Positions 33,772 to 44,511 of a stretch of DNA of 64,000 nucleotides are shown here, piece by piece; positions within the stretch are counted from its first letter, which is position 1; every line of letters starts with the position of its first letter. The notes beneath the pieces are model-generated. The model saw nothing but the letters and a program-made list of their open reading frames with translations, did no database searches and was not told the DNA's origin. The DNA comes from Apium graveolens (lineage: Eukaryota; Streptophyta; Magnoliopsida; Apiales; Apiaceae), in contig NW_027420680.1 in the NCBI RefSeq assembly GCF_009905375.1, forward strand, positions 1-64,000, in the 5' to 3' direction. The translations under genes and the position numbers were made by a program.

Positions 33772-36121
33772 TATAACATCTGCTAACCCATTCTACAATC
33801 TCCCGCTTCAGATCTGGCCACCAATAATTTTCCTTTAAATCTATGTACATCTTGGTACTTCCTGGATGGATTGAATACCTTGAATTATGAGCTTTCTGTA
33901 AAATTTCATTTTTCAACTCCATTACTGGTGGAATCCAAATTCTAGAAGAAAACCTAAGAATACCTTGATCGTCCTTTTGTATGCACAATTCCTCACCTAC
34001 CAAACGATTAATGTCCTGATCCATTATCTCTTCTTGACACTTCCTTTTCTTTTCTAATAACTCCGGCTGGAAAGTCATACTATACACTTTTGCTTCATCA
34101 GGCTTGCAAACTCTAATTTACAATTCCAGTTTCTGAAATTCCTTGTATATTTCGTCGGGTACCGATAGCACATTCAACTTTTCTTTCCGACTTAACGCGT
34201 CTGCCACAACATTTGCTTTACCGGGATGATAGTTAATTGTGCAGTCGTAATCCTTAATCAACTCTAACCATCTTCTATGTCTCATATTAAGCTCCTTTTG
34301 TTTGAATATATACTTCAAGCTCTTGTGATCCGTATAAATCTCGCATTTTTCTCCATATAGATAATGTCTCCAAATCTATAAAGCGAATACTATAGCCGTT
34401 AACTCCAAATCATGAGTAGGATACTTCTGTTCGTGTGGTTTCAATTGCCTTGACGCATACGCAATAACCTTATCGCGCTGCATCAGAACGCATCCGAGTC
34501 TTTTATGAGAAGCATCGCTATAGATTACGAAATTCCCTTGATCATTTGGAAGTGAAAAAATAGGTGATGTAATTAATCTATGCTTCAATTCCTGAAAACA
34601 TTCTTCACATTTGTCATTCCATATAAACTTTTCATTCTACCGTGTAAGCTTTGTCAATGGTATTGCAATCCTTGAGAAATTTTGAACAAATCGACGATAA
34701 TATCCCGCTAATCCCAAGAAACTTCTTACCTCTGTCGGTGTCTTCGGCCTTTCCCAATTTATAATTGCTTTAATCTTCACCGGGTCCACTTTGATCCCTT
34801 CATTACTGACTATGTATCCTAAGAACTGAACTTCTTATAGCCAAAACTCACACTTCGAGAATTTAGCATATAACTTCTTCTTCCTTAAAATCTCCAAAGC
34901 TGTCCTCAAATATTCTGCATGATCCTCTTCTGTCTTTGAATAAATCAAAATGTGATCTATAAACATAATAACAAACTTTTCCAGGTATTCCTTGAAAATT
35001 CTGTTCATCAGGTCCATGAATGCTGTCGGGGCATTAGTTAATCCAAAAGACATTACTAAAAATTCATAATGTCCATACCTTGTTCTGAAAGCTGTCTTTG
35101 GTATATCTTCTGGCTTAATCTTTAGCTGGTGATATCCCGATCTCAAATCGATCTTGGAGAAGTACTTGGCTCCTTTTAGTTGGTCGAACAAATCATCAAT
35201 TCTAGGTAACGGATACTTGTTCTTGATAGTAAGCTTGTTAAGCTCTCGATAGTCCATGCACCGTCTCATGCTTCCATCCTTTTTTTTGACAAATAGCACT
35301 GGTGCACCCCACGGGGATACACTGGGTCTGATTACTCCTTTCTCTAACAGCTCTAGCAATTGCTTTTCTAGTTCCTTCATCTCAACGGGCGCCATTCTAT
35401 ACGGGGCCTTGGACACTGGTTCCGTTCCAGGTGCTAAGTCGATCGCAAACTCAATTTCTCTATCTAGAGGAAGTCCTGCTAATTTATCGGGAAATACGTC
35501 TGGAAATTCATTGATTACCGGAATATCCTCAAGTTTTGCTGGCTCCTGAGTTCTATCAATCACATATGCAACGAAATGCTCGCATCCTTGTCGTAGTAAC
35601 TTTTTAGCTTGAATCATCGTTAAGAACTTCTTTGCTTGTTTCTGGCCCTTAAACATTACTATCCTCTCGTCTGGCGTCTTCACCATTACCTTTTTATTTC
35701 GACAATCTATCTGGGCATCGTGCTTAGATAACCAATCCATTCTTAAGATAATGTCAAACTCTCCTAGCTTAAATGGTATCAAGTCCACACAAAACTTACT
35801 ACTAGAAATCTCAATTTCATAATTCCCACAAACTTGATTGACAGATACATGTTCTTGATTTGCTAATTCCACAGTCATTATTTCATTTAACTACTCAACT
35901 GAATACTTTAACTTACTAACAAAATCTTGAGAAATAAACGATCGAGTTGCTCCCGAATCTATTAACACTTTGGCACATAAAGAATTCACATTAAGCGTAC
36001 CTGCCACGACATCAGTATCATGGATAGCGTCCTTCATAGAAATATCAAAAACTCTAGCCCTTGGAGTCTCATTCACTGCTGGAGTAGATCCCATAATTCT
36101 TAATGCATTACTGATTGGGGC
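33772..36121 (-). pseudogene. pol: pol of element F: protease, RT, RNase H, integrase zinc finger; broken
   Basis: One frame continuous with the second half of gag. Protease: LIDSGATRSF (active-site D near 35957). RT (about 35420-34840): [28 protein letters not shown] and [10 protein letters not shown] are clear, but the active site reads FIDHILIY, with His for the second Asp. RNase H (about 34590-34190): [31 protein letters not shown] and NVVADALSR. Integrase zinc region: HNSRYSIHPG and the CYTC pair, where element G is inserted. Stops at about 35888 (before MTVELANQ), 34832 (after FWL), 34640, 34373 and 34115. Downstream part at 24640-25767. Confidence 0.92.
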
Positions 36122-37199
36122 TGGTGTCTTGCAATCCTTGGCTATATGTCCTGGCTTTCCACATTTAAAGCATGTAAATCCAATAGCAGGAACCTTAATT
36201 GCTGGATTCCGGGTAGGCTGATCCTTGTTTACTGGTTCTCTCGCTGGCTGGTTGCGGCACTACCTCGAATAGTGCCCTTTCCGATTACACTTGAAACAAA
36301 CTACATTCAACTTATTACAAACTCCTCCATGTTTTTTCCCACATACCTGACAATCTGGAAACATTAGCCTCAACTGATTCGGCTGATTCACATTGACTGA
36401 ACGGTTGCCTTGACCTCCATCACCTGCATTTTGCTTCTTAAAATTAAAATTTCTCCCTAGCTGGAACTTGCCCTTCATTCCCTTAAAACTTTCTCTTCTT
36501 ACTCTCCTTCTCTTTCTATGACATCTCGCTCTCTGTTTTTGCAATCATAGCTTTCTGTACAACTCCTGCATAGGTATCCAATTCAAATATGGCTACCTTT
36601 CCTCTGATCCATGGCTTCAGACTTTGCTGGAATCTCTTGGCCTTCTTTCTGTCAGTATCTACATATGATGGCACATACCTCGACAACTCTTCAAACTTAC
36701 TTTCATAATCAGCTACCGACATATTTCCTTTCTTTAACTCTAAAAACTTCAGCGCCATTTAATCCTGAAAAAACTGGGGAAAATACTTTTCTAGAAACAA
36801 TTCTTTAAACCTCTCCCATGTAATAACATCTGTACCTTCCAATGTCTTCACAGTTTCCCACCAATAGGTGACCTCATTTTTCAAATAATAACTTGCAAAC
36901 TTAACCTTCTGTTCTTCCTTCACTTTAACTAAAGCAAACGACTTCTCTATTTCCTTTAACCAAACATTCGCTTCAATCAGATCTAAGGAACCCTTGAATT
37001 CGGGTGGGTTCACCGCCTGGAAAGTTTTGAAAGTACCTGGGGATTGGTCTGTCTTTGTTGTTGTTAAGTCAGGTGAACTGTTTGTTGAGCCAAGATTTGT
37101 AGAATTTGGTCCTGGGTTTACATTCTGGTTGGTATTATCTTGGTTGTTGTTATTTTCTTCATTCTAGGTGTTGGTGCGGGTATTTCTTCTGGGAGGCAT
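36122..37199 (-). pseudogene. gag: gag of element F (capsid, two zinc knuckles), broken
   Basis: Starts at ATG 37199 with MPPRRN, a start common in chromovirus Gag; a stop follows after 11 codons. The capsid region follows (NPPEFKGSLDL, WLKEIEKSF, TYWWETVKTLEG, FLEKYFPQ, FLELKKGNMSVADYESKF, KRFQQSLKPWIR). Further stops lie at 36759 and 36516, with a frameshift around 36520-36540. Two zinc knuckles end the protein: CFKCNRKGHYSR-stop-C (36298-36257) and CFKCGKPGHIAKDC (36172-36131). An Asn/Thr-rich linker sits between the start and the capsid domain. Confidence 0.9.
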
Positions 37200-37537
37200 T
37201 TTCCGTAAAGAATCAAACAACTTATTTATCTTTTAAATCAAATCCTTTGCATAAAAGAAAAGTTTTGTAAAACAGAATTATCTCTTTTACAGAATGTAAA
37301 CAATTAAAGGGGTAGGGTACATGGTATCATAGGTGGTATAACTGGTGCAATAAGTAAAGTAAAGTAAAACAGTGCAGTAATGTAAGTGACAATGCTGGAA
37401 AGGAAAAGGTACTGATATATATAGATCACAAGTTTTAGGTAGTACAAGCGTAAAGATGCTTCAAAAGTAAAAGAAAAAGGGTACAACAAACCTACTCACT
37501 AGTCAACAGATCTAGTAAATAAATACAACCCAAAAGT
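37200..37537 (-). other. Spacer between upstream ORF and gag of element F
   Basis: About 340 bp of AT-rich leader between the end of the upstream ORF and the gag ATG. No ORF or repeat of note. Confidence 0.6.
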
Positions 37538-38131
37538 CTACTGATACACACTACACACTACTGTACATACTAAACAACCACAACAGCACTGATCAACATC
37601 TCCATCTCTGTGCCTCTGGCTCATGGAAACTGGACCTCCAATCTCCTCAAGCTCCTCCAGAACCCACTTAACCCACTCCACAAGAAAATCAGGGGTGATA
37701 TTCTCATGAGTGGCCTCAGCAATCCTCACAGCAGCTACTCTCTGAAACACCTGAAGTCTCTCTCTGAGTCACCTCTCACCACTTCCAACCTCTCTGGTAC
37801 GCATGATGTGTAATAACTCATGAATCTGACCCCGTAGGAATCGTTGCTCCATAAGGCAAGCCTCGAACTGATGATATGGGACAGGATAGGAAGAGAACTG
37901 AAAAGGTACACCTATAACTGAGTGACCAGTAAGACCTGAATCAACAGGCGGGGGTCCTCTGATAGGTGGTCTCATGCCTGGGGGTGGAATAGCCTGCAGT
38001 GGTATAGGCTACAACACAGGTGGAGGTAAAATAACCAACACTGGTGGAATAACAAGATGTGGATCTGAAGATGGTCCTCCAACTGAGGGCTCTGAGTGAT
38101 CAGCTGATATAGGGATGAAAGAGTCGGTCAT
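37538..38131 (-). pseudogene. Upstream ORF between primer site and gag of element F, two stops
   Basis: The frame opens at ATG 38131 (MTDSFIPISAD), 185 bp after the primer site, and ends at TAG 37538-37540, about 197 codons. In-frame stops at 38009-38011 (TAG) and 37769-37771 (TGA). Seen: an acidic Ser-rich start, a Pro-rich middle (PPPGMRPPIRGPPP), an aromatic stretch (YPVPYHQFEACL), Arg-rich helices, and an end with EWVKWVLEELEEIGGP. Element J has an ORF of similar size, place and composition (51515-52088) whose end reads NWLVFELGSIGG. This is not a standard Gag domain; function unknown. Confidence 0.6.
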
Positions 38132-38315
38132 CGCTGCTATCTGAAATCATGTCACAAAAATAAGAATCTCGAACCACAATGCGAATCATACTTATACCTA
38201 TTATACCATCGCACCCAACCTCTCGACGTTCTATCTTTCTATTTCCTTACTTCTAATCCTAACCCTCTACCCGTTCTCGTCAACCTAGGCTTGTGTTAGT
38301 GACTAATAGCATGTA

Positions 38316-38327
38316 GCTCTGATACCA
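38316..38327 (-). other. Primer-binding site of element F
   Basis: In element sense TGGTATCAGAGC, four bases after the 5' LTR (which ends at 38332 on the plus strand). Confidence 0.9.
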
Positions 38328-38331
38328 AACC

Positions 38332-41300
38332 TATGGCGCCCTCCAAACTCGGGTCAGAAGTTTGGGGACCACACACACACGCACGTTATTTAAAACCTGC
38401 TTAAGATAATAATAATATGCAGTGACCCTACTTACCGACTACCACGGACCGCAACAGGTTAAAGTATATACATAAGCCACACACACACTAATATTACAAA
38501 CGTCCAAATACCAATTATTCAAACTTACAACTGAATATTAAATATCATTACAAACTTTACAAACTTAAACTATCCCAAAAGCTGTCAGCTAGCTTAACTC
38601 GATCAACCTGGACCCCTAACTCTCGCACTGGATTGGGGATCCTCGCTACCAACAGGTTCCTTCTTAACTGGAAAAGAACATAAACAACATCGCATAAATG
38701 AGCTAACTAGCTCAGTAAGTCCCATTGACAAGACTGAGAATAATGATCATCAAGTGAAAAGAGTTAAGGTATCAAGTGAACAACGATTAATGATTTAGAA
38801 TTGTATATTATATTTTTATTTAAAAAAAAAACAAGGTTAGGCTGCTGATCAGTTACACACTAACCCCGAGCAAGGCACACAGCTCTGCTCTAATTACTGG
38901 ATCCAAGGCACACATTGGCCTAACTTGACCACCAATCTGGTCTGACCACAAATCTGGTCCATAATTTTATAAAACAATCTAATTCTATGATAATAACAGA
39001 ATAAACAATGTAAAGTAATAAATAGAATCATAAGCAACATTGGATGTCCAATAATGAGATGGTTTCAATCTTCACAAGGAACAATATGGCAATTTCAAAG
39101 AATGGTTGTTAGGTGGTGAAAGAATTGGATAACAAAAGAATTAAAGTTTCAAGGTTATAAGGATTTGGTCTTTTAAAGCATAAGATACAATGGTTTGAAT
39201 CTGTAAGCAATCTTGACTCAGTGTTCGGTATTTAGTTTGTATGTATTTGTGGAGTAGTATCATATATCTGTGGTTCGTAATTGGGTAATTAACAATCAAT
39301 GGTTCAGAAAGAATAAGGTTTACGGCTCAAAGATAAATAACTGGAATCAAGGTTTAGGGTTCAGTGCTTCAAAGCACTTTTAATATAAAACAGGATTATC
39401 AATTATCTACAATATATCTCGAGAAAGTTCATAACACTTGCTTGGTATTAGCTTGTTGTACTTCACTAATGTCCAATCACAATCTCCTATTCCTCGACTA
39501 CTTGCTTCCCTTTCCTACGCCTTGCCTCTTCTGTTCACATATCATAAGTATCTATCAATACTCAACTCATATGATTCTATTCGGTATACACTTCTATCTA
39601 CCCATCGTTTTACCCAAATCCGACTAACGGATTGAAAGTTATACTAAAAACAAGTAAACACTGGTCACATAGTCCGACAGTCAAACAAACAAGTCATATA
39701 TAACACATAACATATCAAACAATTTTAAAACATTTTTGGGAGTTAAAACGAGTCGTTGGAAAAATTTTAAAGTAATAAACAAGATTCGGTTGTCCAAATC
39801 TGGCTTCAAAATAATTTTATAATAATTATTGAGCCTTGAGAACAATTTAAAATAATATTTTAAAGCTTGAAACTATTTTTCAAAATTTTTAAATCAATAA
39901 TAAATAATTAAATCTAATTAAATAATTAATTAAAATCAATTATTAATTAATTAAATCAATTAATCAATTAATTTTCGAATTAATTGACCAATTAACTAAT
40001 TAATTACTAACTAAAATTAATTAACTAATTAATTCAGATTTATTTTTGAATTAAAAATAATTTTTTTAGAATTAAAATAATAATTTTTCGAATTTTTATT
40101 AATTAAAATGAATTTTTAAAATTAAAATAAATAGAAAACATGATTCTTAAATATTTTTAAAACAGGAATCCAAAATATGCAAACTCTGGAAACCTGGGGG
40201 ACTAAATGGTTTCTTCCCCAAAAGTCCAGGGGCTTGTTTGCAATTTTGCAAACCCCCGTCGTCGACTCGCCGAAGTGTGGCCGAAGAACACAATTCCAGG
40301 CCATCAAACTCTCCAGAATCGAAGTACAGATCACCAGGAACATGTACATACAATCAAAACACACAACCCATTACAGGATTGGTCGGAAAATGGCCGGGAA
40401 ATGAAGAGCACCGGCGAACTTTCAAAAGACAACTCCGTTCAAACTAGGAATCGTCTGATAACATATTATACATGAATCGATTGCAAATTTCAAGGGGAAC
40501 AAAACCCACTATCTCTCAACATTGGATAATCCCTAAATAAGAAACCCCTAAATTCAATTAAGAACATTCAAATGAATTATAAACCCTAATTTCTAATTCT
40601 GAAAATCAAACTCAATTTTGAACATATTATTGAACTCCAAATCAGTCATATGACATATCAAAATCATCAGGAAGACAAGCTCTACAACATGTAAGCATCA
40701 AATCATTCAAACAATCATCCGAACAAAAATTCATAATTTTAATCAAAATAATTCAAAATTAAATAAAAATATATAAAATCAACCTTTGATTCTGCAGTTC
40801 TGAAACTTGGATAATCTGATAGTACTCCTCAAACCTTTCGTTTTGATTACCAGAGCTTTCCAAACGGATATCAATAACACCTTGATTTTGTAGTTTGATT
40901 CTTGAAAGGTTTATATGAATATAAATATTTTCTCTGGAAAATACTGTTTATAAATGATTTTCGGTACGAAATAAAATACGGTAAAGGTTATTTATAATTA
41001 CGAAAAATAGTACGTTTATTTATTAAAACGGATCCAAACGGTACCGGTTTTCAGAATAATTATCCAAATCAGTACAATTTATACTGCGGCATTGGTCTCT
41101 GCGCCTGGTTACACGTATTACGAGGTGATAATTGTAATAGTTTGGTAAAAAGATCCCGTTTATAGAAAATACGAGTTTTATTGATTTACCGAAACAAATT
41201 TTGTATCGAAAATATTGCGCCTGGACCCGCACAGGACAAACCGTATGCCGGATCGAAAAAGTCGAAACATGGAAAATGCTCGGAAGAGTTTCGGGTTATA

Positions 41301-41610
41301 AAAACGTAAAAACGGGTGAAGTCGGCTGGTTCCCGATTATATAAAATAGTTTATAAATACTCGGAAAAAGAAATTATTAAATCCATAAATTTCCTATAAA
41401 ATCATAAATCATCATAAAAATAAATAGGAAGATATGATAATTATCTATATTTTATTTTGGACATATAAAAATTAAAATACTCAATTTATATTATGTTTAA
41501 ACATCCAAACACATATACCACTTAACAAATAATTCACAGAATCAATACTGAATATGCATAATATTTATTTATTGGCAAAAATAATTACACGATATATCCC
41601 AGATATTACA
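38332..41610 (-). repeat. 5' LTR of element F (3279 bp)
   Basis: On the plus strand TATGGCGCCCTCC to CAGATATTACA. It matches 21185-24602 but lacks short segments near 39720 and 41000 (around the GATCATTCC stretch of the other copy). It contains a perfect TGAGC-TAACTA-GCTCA hairpin (38699-38714). Its outer end abuts TGTGA, the target duplication. Confidence 0.93.
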
Positions 41611-42159
41611 TGTGACATCAAGGAGTTTTCTGACATAAACCTTCACTTAGATGAATTGGAAGAAGTTAGAGAAATTGATGCTCACAGACATCTCCCAGAA
41701 AGGCTGGTGTTCAAATACAAGGGAAGAAGAGAGATCATAAGGCCACTTCACATGATTCTTTTAGAAAGCCAACACGTGCTAATAAAAGTGTACTCTTCAT
41801 TCAAAAAGAACTTTGGATACAATGTGACAACAAGAAGATTAGTTCTAAAGAATATTGAGGAGCTGAGGAGTAATAGAGCCAAAGATGCACTACCAAAGAC
41901 TCTGTCAATTCTTTTCACAGGAAAGAGAGTGCATCTAAGGCCCTATTGGCTGATGGAATTCAGGGATGAAAAAGGAGTTAGAAGATTCTTCAGATTGGAG
42001 GACCAATTGAGTATCTCTAGAAATGAGACTCTTTTGGAAATGCAAGAAATGGTAGATCTCTCGAGAGTTGATGAACTTGAATTCCACAGACAACTCCAGA
42101 ATCAAATTGAAGAAAACAACAGAAGGCTTGGGAAGAAATCCAGACAATCAAAAAAATAA
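41611..42159 (+). pseudogene. Third ORF of element E, 3' part (C-terminal domain)
   Basis: Continuation of 17350-21184 after element F; the target duplication TGTGA is its first five bases. This stretch of about 180 codons is open to TAA 42157-42159. It holds the conserved domain: LDELEEVREI, LPERLVFKYKG, WLMEFRDEKGVRRFFRLEDQL, and a Gln/Glu/Lys-rich end. The corresponding part of element A is 535-1108. Confidence 0.85.
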
Positions 42160-42350
42160 ATTTATCTGCTCAGACTAGAGGAGCACCTTCATAACAATTG
42201 TGAGCAATTTCTTTGTGTACTTTGGATAGTTCAATTTTCAGCAATTTGTAACACTTATCAGTTTTATCTACTATTTTTCAATCTGTATCTTTCGGATGTT
42301 TTGTTATCATCAAGTTTCTCTTAATTTATGGCTGCAATTCCAGTAGACAT

Positions 42351-42364
42351 AAATTGGGGGAGAT
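42351..42364 (+). other. Polypurine tract of element E
   Basis: AAATTGGGGGAGAT directly before the 3' LTR start TGTTAGGAATATG. Confidence 0.88.
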
Positions 42365-43166
42365 TGTTAGGAATATGTTGTGTACTTAATGATAAGCTAA
42401 ACAAAACACCTTAATAGATTTAACTTGATGAATATTGTAGCACCCGATGGATGATCAATTATAGTCCCGATGGATGATTCAATATAGTCCCGATGGATGA
42501 CTAATTGATATCCACCGGATGATTAACTTATGTAACAATAAGTACTGTAGCACATTTCTGCAAACAACTTTGTATAGATTCTGTAGTAGCTTATGAATCA
42601 TATAGAATACTTGTAGATGTGCAGAATAGGTTGATTAAATGTAAATATAAGATGTCTTGTAATTTTGCATAAATGAAATGGAGTCAAGTGATAAATGGCT
42701 ACCCGACGGATGATCAACAAAGCTACCTGACGGATGATCAACAAGGCTACCCGACGGATAACAAGCACGTACCCGACGGATGATCAATCAGTATATATGT
42801 TGACAGTGACAGCACATTCACATGCATCGAGTGTTTGCAAAAGGAATGTGGCAGCCTGTTTAGCAGGGTTTTGAAAACAAAGAAGCATTACTATTTCCAT
42901 GCTATTATGAAGATATTCAAAGATGCTGGAATAAAGTAGTGAAGCAGCATGGAGTTAGACTTGATAGGTTTTGTTTTATTATCTTGTCTTATTACTATGT
43001 AAACTTGGTGATATATAAACTAAGTGTAGCAAGTAGAACAACTAACAAGACTAAGCAAATACATTCTCAGAGAAACATTTGTAAGCTGAATTCTGTAGCA
43101 TTTCTCTGTAAGTTTAGTTTTTCATATTTGTAAGTAGCTGTGAGATATTCAAGCTTCACAGGGTTC

Positions 43167-43217
<51 letters not shown>

Positions 43218-43426
43218 CTAGTGGATACATTCAAATCCACCAGAAAGTTTTAAAGACTTGTGTTTTTATTACTTGTGTTTTGATTTATACAATTCTCTTA
43301 TTCCGCACTTTGTAAACCAAACACTTATATATTATTGAGTTAGAATAGTTTTAAAAATCTCAAAAAGAAGCCAGAATTACATTCAACCCCCTTCTGTAAT
43401 TCTTGTTGTATTGTTAGGGAATAATA
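42365..43426 (+). repeat. 3' LTR of element E (1062 bp)
   Basis: Matches 10661-11705. Its end reads AGGGAATAATA where the 5' copy has AATAACA, so the terminal CA has become TA. It carries motif clusters (42447-42535, 42695-42785), TATA box 43012-43019, and a microsatellite (CT)n then (TA)n at 43169-43217 that is only (AT)n in the other LTR. The U5 hairpin 43373-43403 is perfect here. Confidence 0.9.
43373..43403 (+). other. U5 stem-loop of element E (3' LTR)
   Basis: AGAATTACA and TGTAATTCT form a perfect 9-bp stem around TTCAACCCCCTTC. The 5' LTR copy (11651-11682) has one stem mismatch and an altered loop. Confidence 0.75.
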
Positions 43427-43558
43427 TTTTATTTTTTTGTTTTTCTTTTTGTTTTGATTTTCTTTTCTTTTCCTTTTTTCTTTTCCTTTTTTTTGTTTTT
43501 CTATTTTCTTTTTCTTTCTTTTTGTATTTTCTTTTTCTCCTCTTTTTCTTTTTCTTTT
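43427..43558. repeat. T-rich pyrimidine tract
   Basis: About 130 bp composed of T runs separated by single C, G or A (TTTTC/TTTTG units). Together with 10616-10660 it formed the target of element E. Confidence 0.85.
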
Positions 43559-44229
43559 AAAGTTTAAATTGTAACTAAATTAATTTATAAAACTAACTTA
43601 AATATAATTTATATAAATAAACTAATTTAGATTTATAAAAAGAACTTATTTAAAGTTTATAAGATAAATAATTTTAAGTTTATAAAATAAATTATATTAA
43701 AGTCCACTAAATAAATTTATTTAACTTAACAATTAAACTTTGAGCTTTGCCAATCCCCTGAGCTGTTTAGCTGTATACCTTGCGCACCTCTTCTCGTACT
43801 TTAACAGATAGACGTTCAATCCAAGTATGTTCCTCAACTTAACAATCCTTCTATAAATAATACCCAGATTCGTTTCACGAGCTATTGGCGCCTAGTGCAA
43901 CTGGTCTGGTTCATAGACGACTAACCCCAATTCAGGTCTTCGTATTATGGCCTTGATTAGATTGTTAAGTTTGCAACAACTTTATCGCTTCAGACACTGA
44001 CTGTCAATAAAAAACTATACTTTCACTGGAATCCTTTAACTTTAGACAACGTCTTCATTGACCTCTGTCTATACCATATCTTCACTTCTTCAGATTCCTA
44101 TGCTTCGAACACTATCTATCTTCAATTAATGCCAACACACTGAAATCTTCCGGTAGCACTTGTATACTGAATCTTCAACATTTCTGAAACCCTAAAAGTC
44201 TTTAACCTTTGTTCTTCACTGAGGCATGA
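43559..44229. other. Unassigned AT-rich and unique-looking stretch
   Basis: 43559-43740 is AT-rich and resembles in composition the leader of element C (5870-6070). 43741-44229 has no ORF or recognised repeat; a TATAAATAA box lies near 43851 on the plus strand. It could belong to element H or be the remnant of another LTR. Confidence 0.4.
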
Positions 44230-44427
44230 TCATATTAATAAAATTCTTTCAGTGACCTGTAGATAGACTGCAGGCCTTCTTCTAATCTTCTGATTTTTTA
44301 TATTTTCCTTGTCTTCATTATTCCTGATTTCTTGTGTAGACATAGTATTATTAACCTGTCTTGTTCTAGTATTGTTCTCGTGTTGAGTTATCACGTAACT
44401 GTTCATAGAGCTACGCAATCTCACCAA
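44230..44427 (-). other. Short ORF in the leader of element H, possible gag start remnant
   Basis: About 65 codons, Asn/Arg/Glu-rich (ENNTRTRQVNN), beginning some 60-80 bp after the primer site of H and ending at a TGA or TAA near 44230. It is placed where Gag would start, but has no recognisable domain, so this is weak. Confidence 0.25.
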
Positions 44428-44487
44428 CAGTCAGTGAACTTTAATAACCACTGATGTCAAGCACATAAACTAAAAATCAACACCGAG

Positions 44488-44505
44488 TCCCCGGCAGCGG
44501 TGCCA
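44488..44505 (-). other. Primer-binding site of element H (Asp-tRNA type)
   Basis: In element sense TGGCACCGCTGCCGGGGA, two changes from TGGCGCCGTTGCCGGGGA, the Asp-tRNA primer site typical of Athila-type gypsy elements. Six bases separate it from the LTR. Confidence 0.75.
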
Positions 44506-44511
44506 AAAACT

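Larger units (their letters stand above)
21185..41610 (-). mobile_element. Element F: Tekay-type chromovirus (Ty3/gypsy), host of G
   Basis: Two LTRs (right one 5', left one 3' in element sense) enclose a Met-tRNA primer site, an upstream ORF, gag, protease-RT-RNase H-integrase, a decayed chromodomain and a polypurine tract, all on the minus strand. TGTGA is duplicated exactly at 21180-21184 and 41611-41615. Removing element G leaves 12.4 kb. The RT-RH-IN order is Ty3/gypsy; the chromodomain and long LTRs place it in the chromoviruses. LTRs differ by about 5% in the first 340 bp (hand count). Gag-pol has stops and a mutated RT active site, so it is inactive. Confidence 0.93.
10661..43426 (+). 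mobile_element. Element E: SIRE-like Ty1/copia with long third ORF (host of F and G)
   Basis: Two related LTRs (10661-11705 and 42365-43426) flank primer site, gag, pol, third ORF and polypurine tract in copia order. Element F is inserted in its third ORF with an exact TGTGA duplication (21180-21184 and 41611-41615). Without F the element would be about 12.3 kb. The two LTRs differ at about 6% of positions over the first 340 bp by hand count, the most of the three nested elements. Integrase is mostly deleted and the frames carry many stops, so it is defective. Confidence 0.92.

Noticed and set aside
35256..35549. 97-codon plus-strand ORF
   Set aside because: Shadow of the RT frame of element F.
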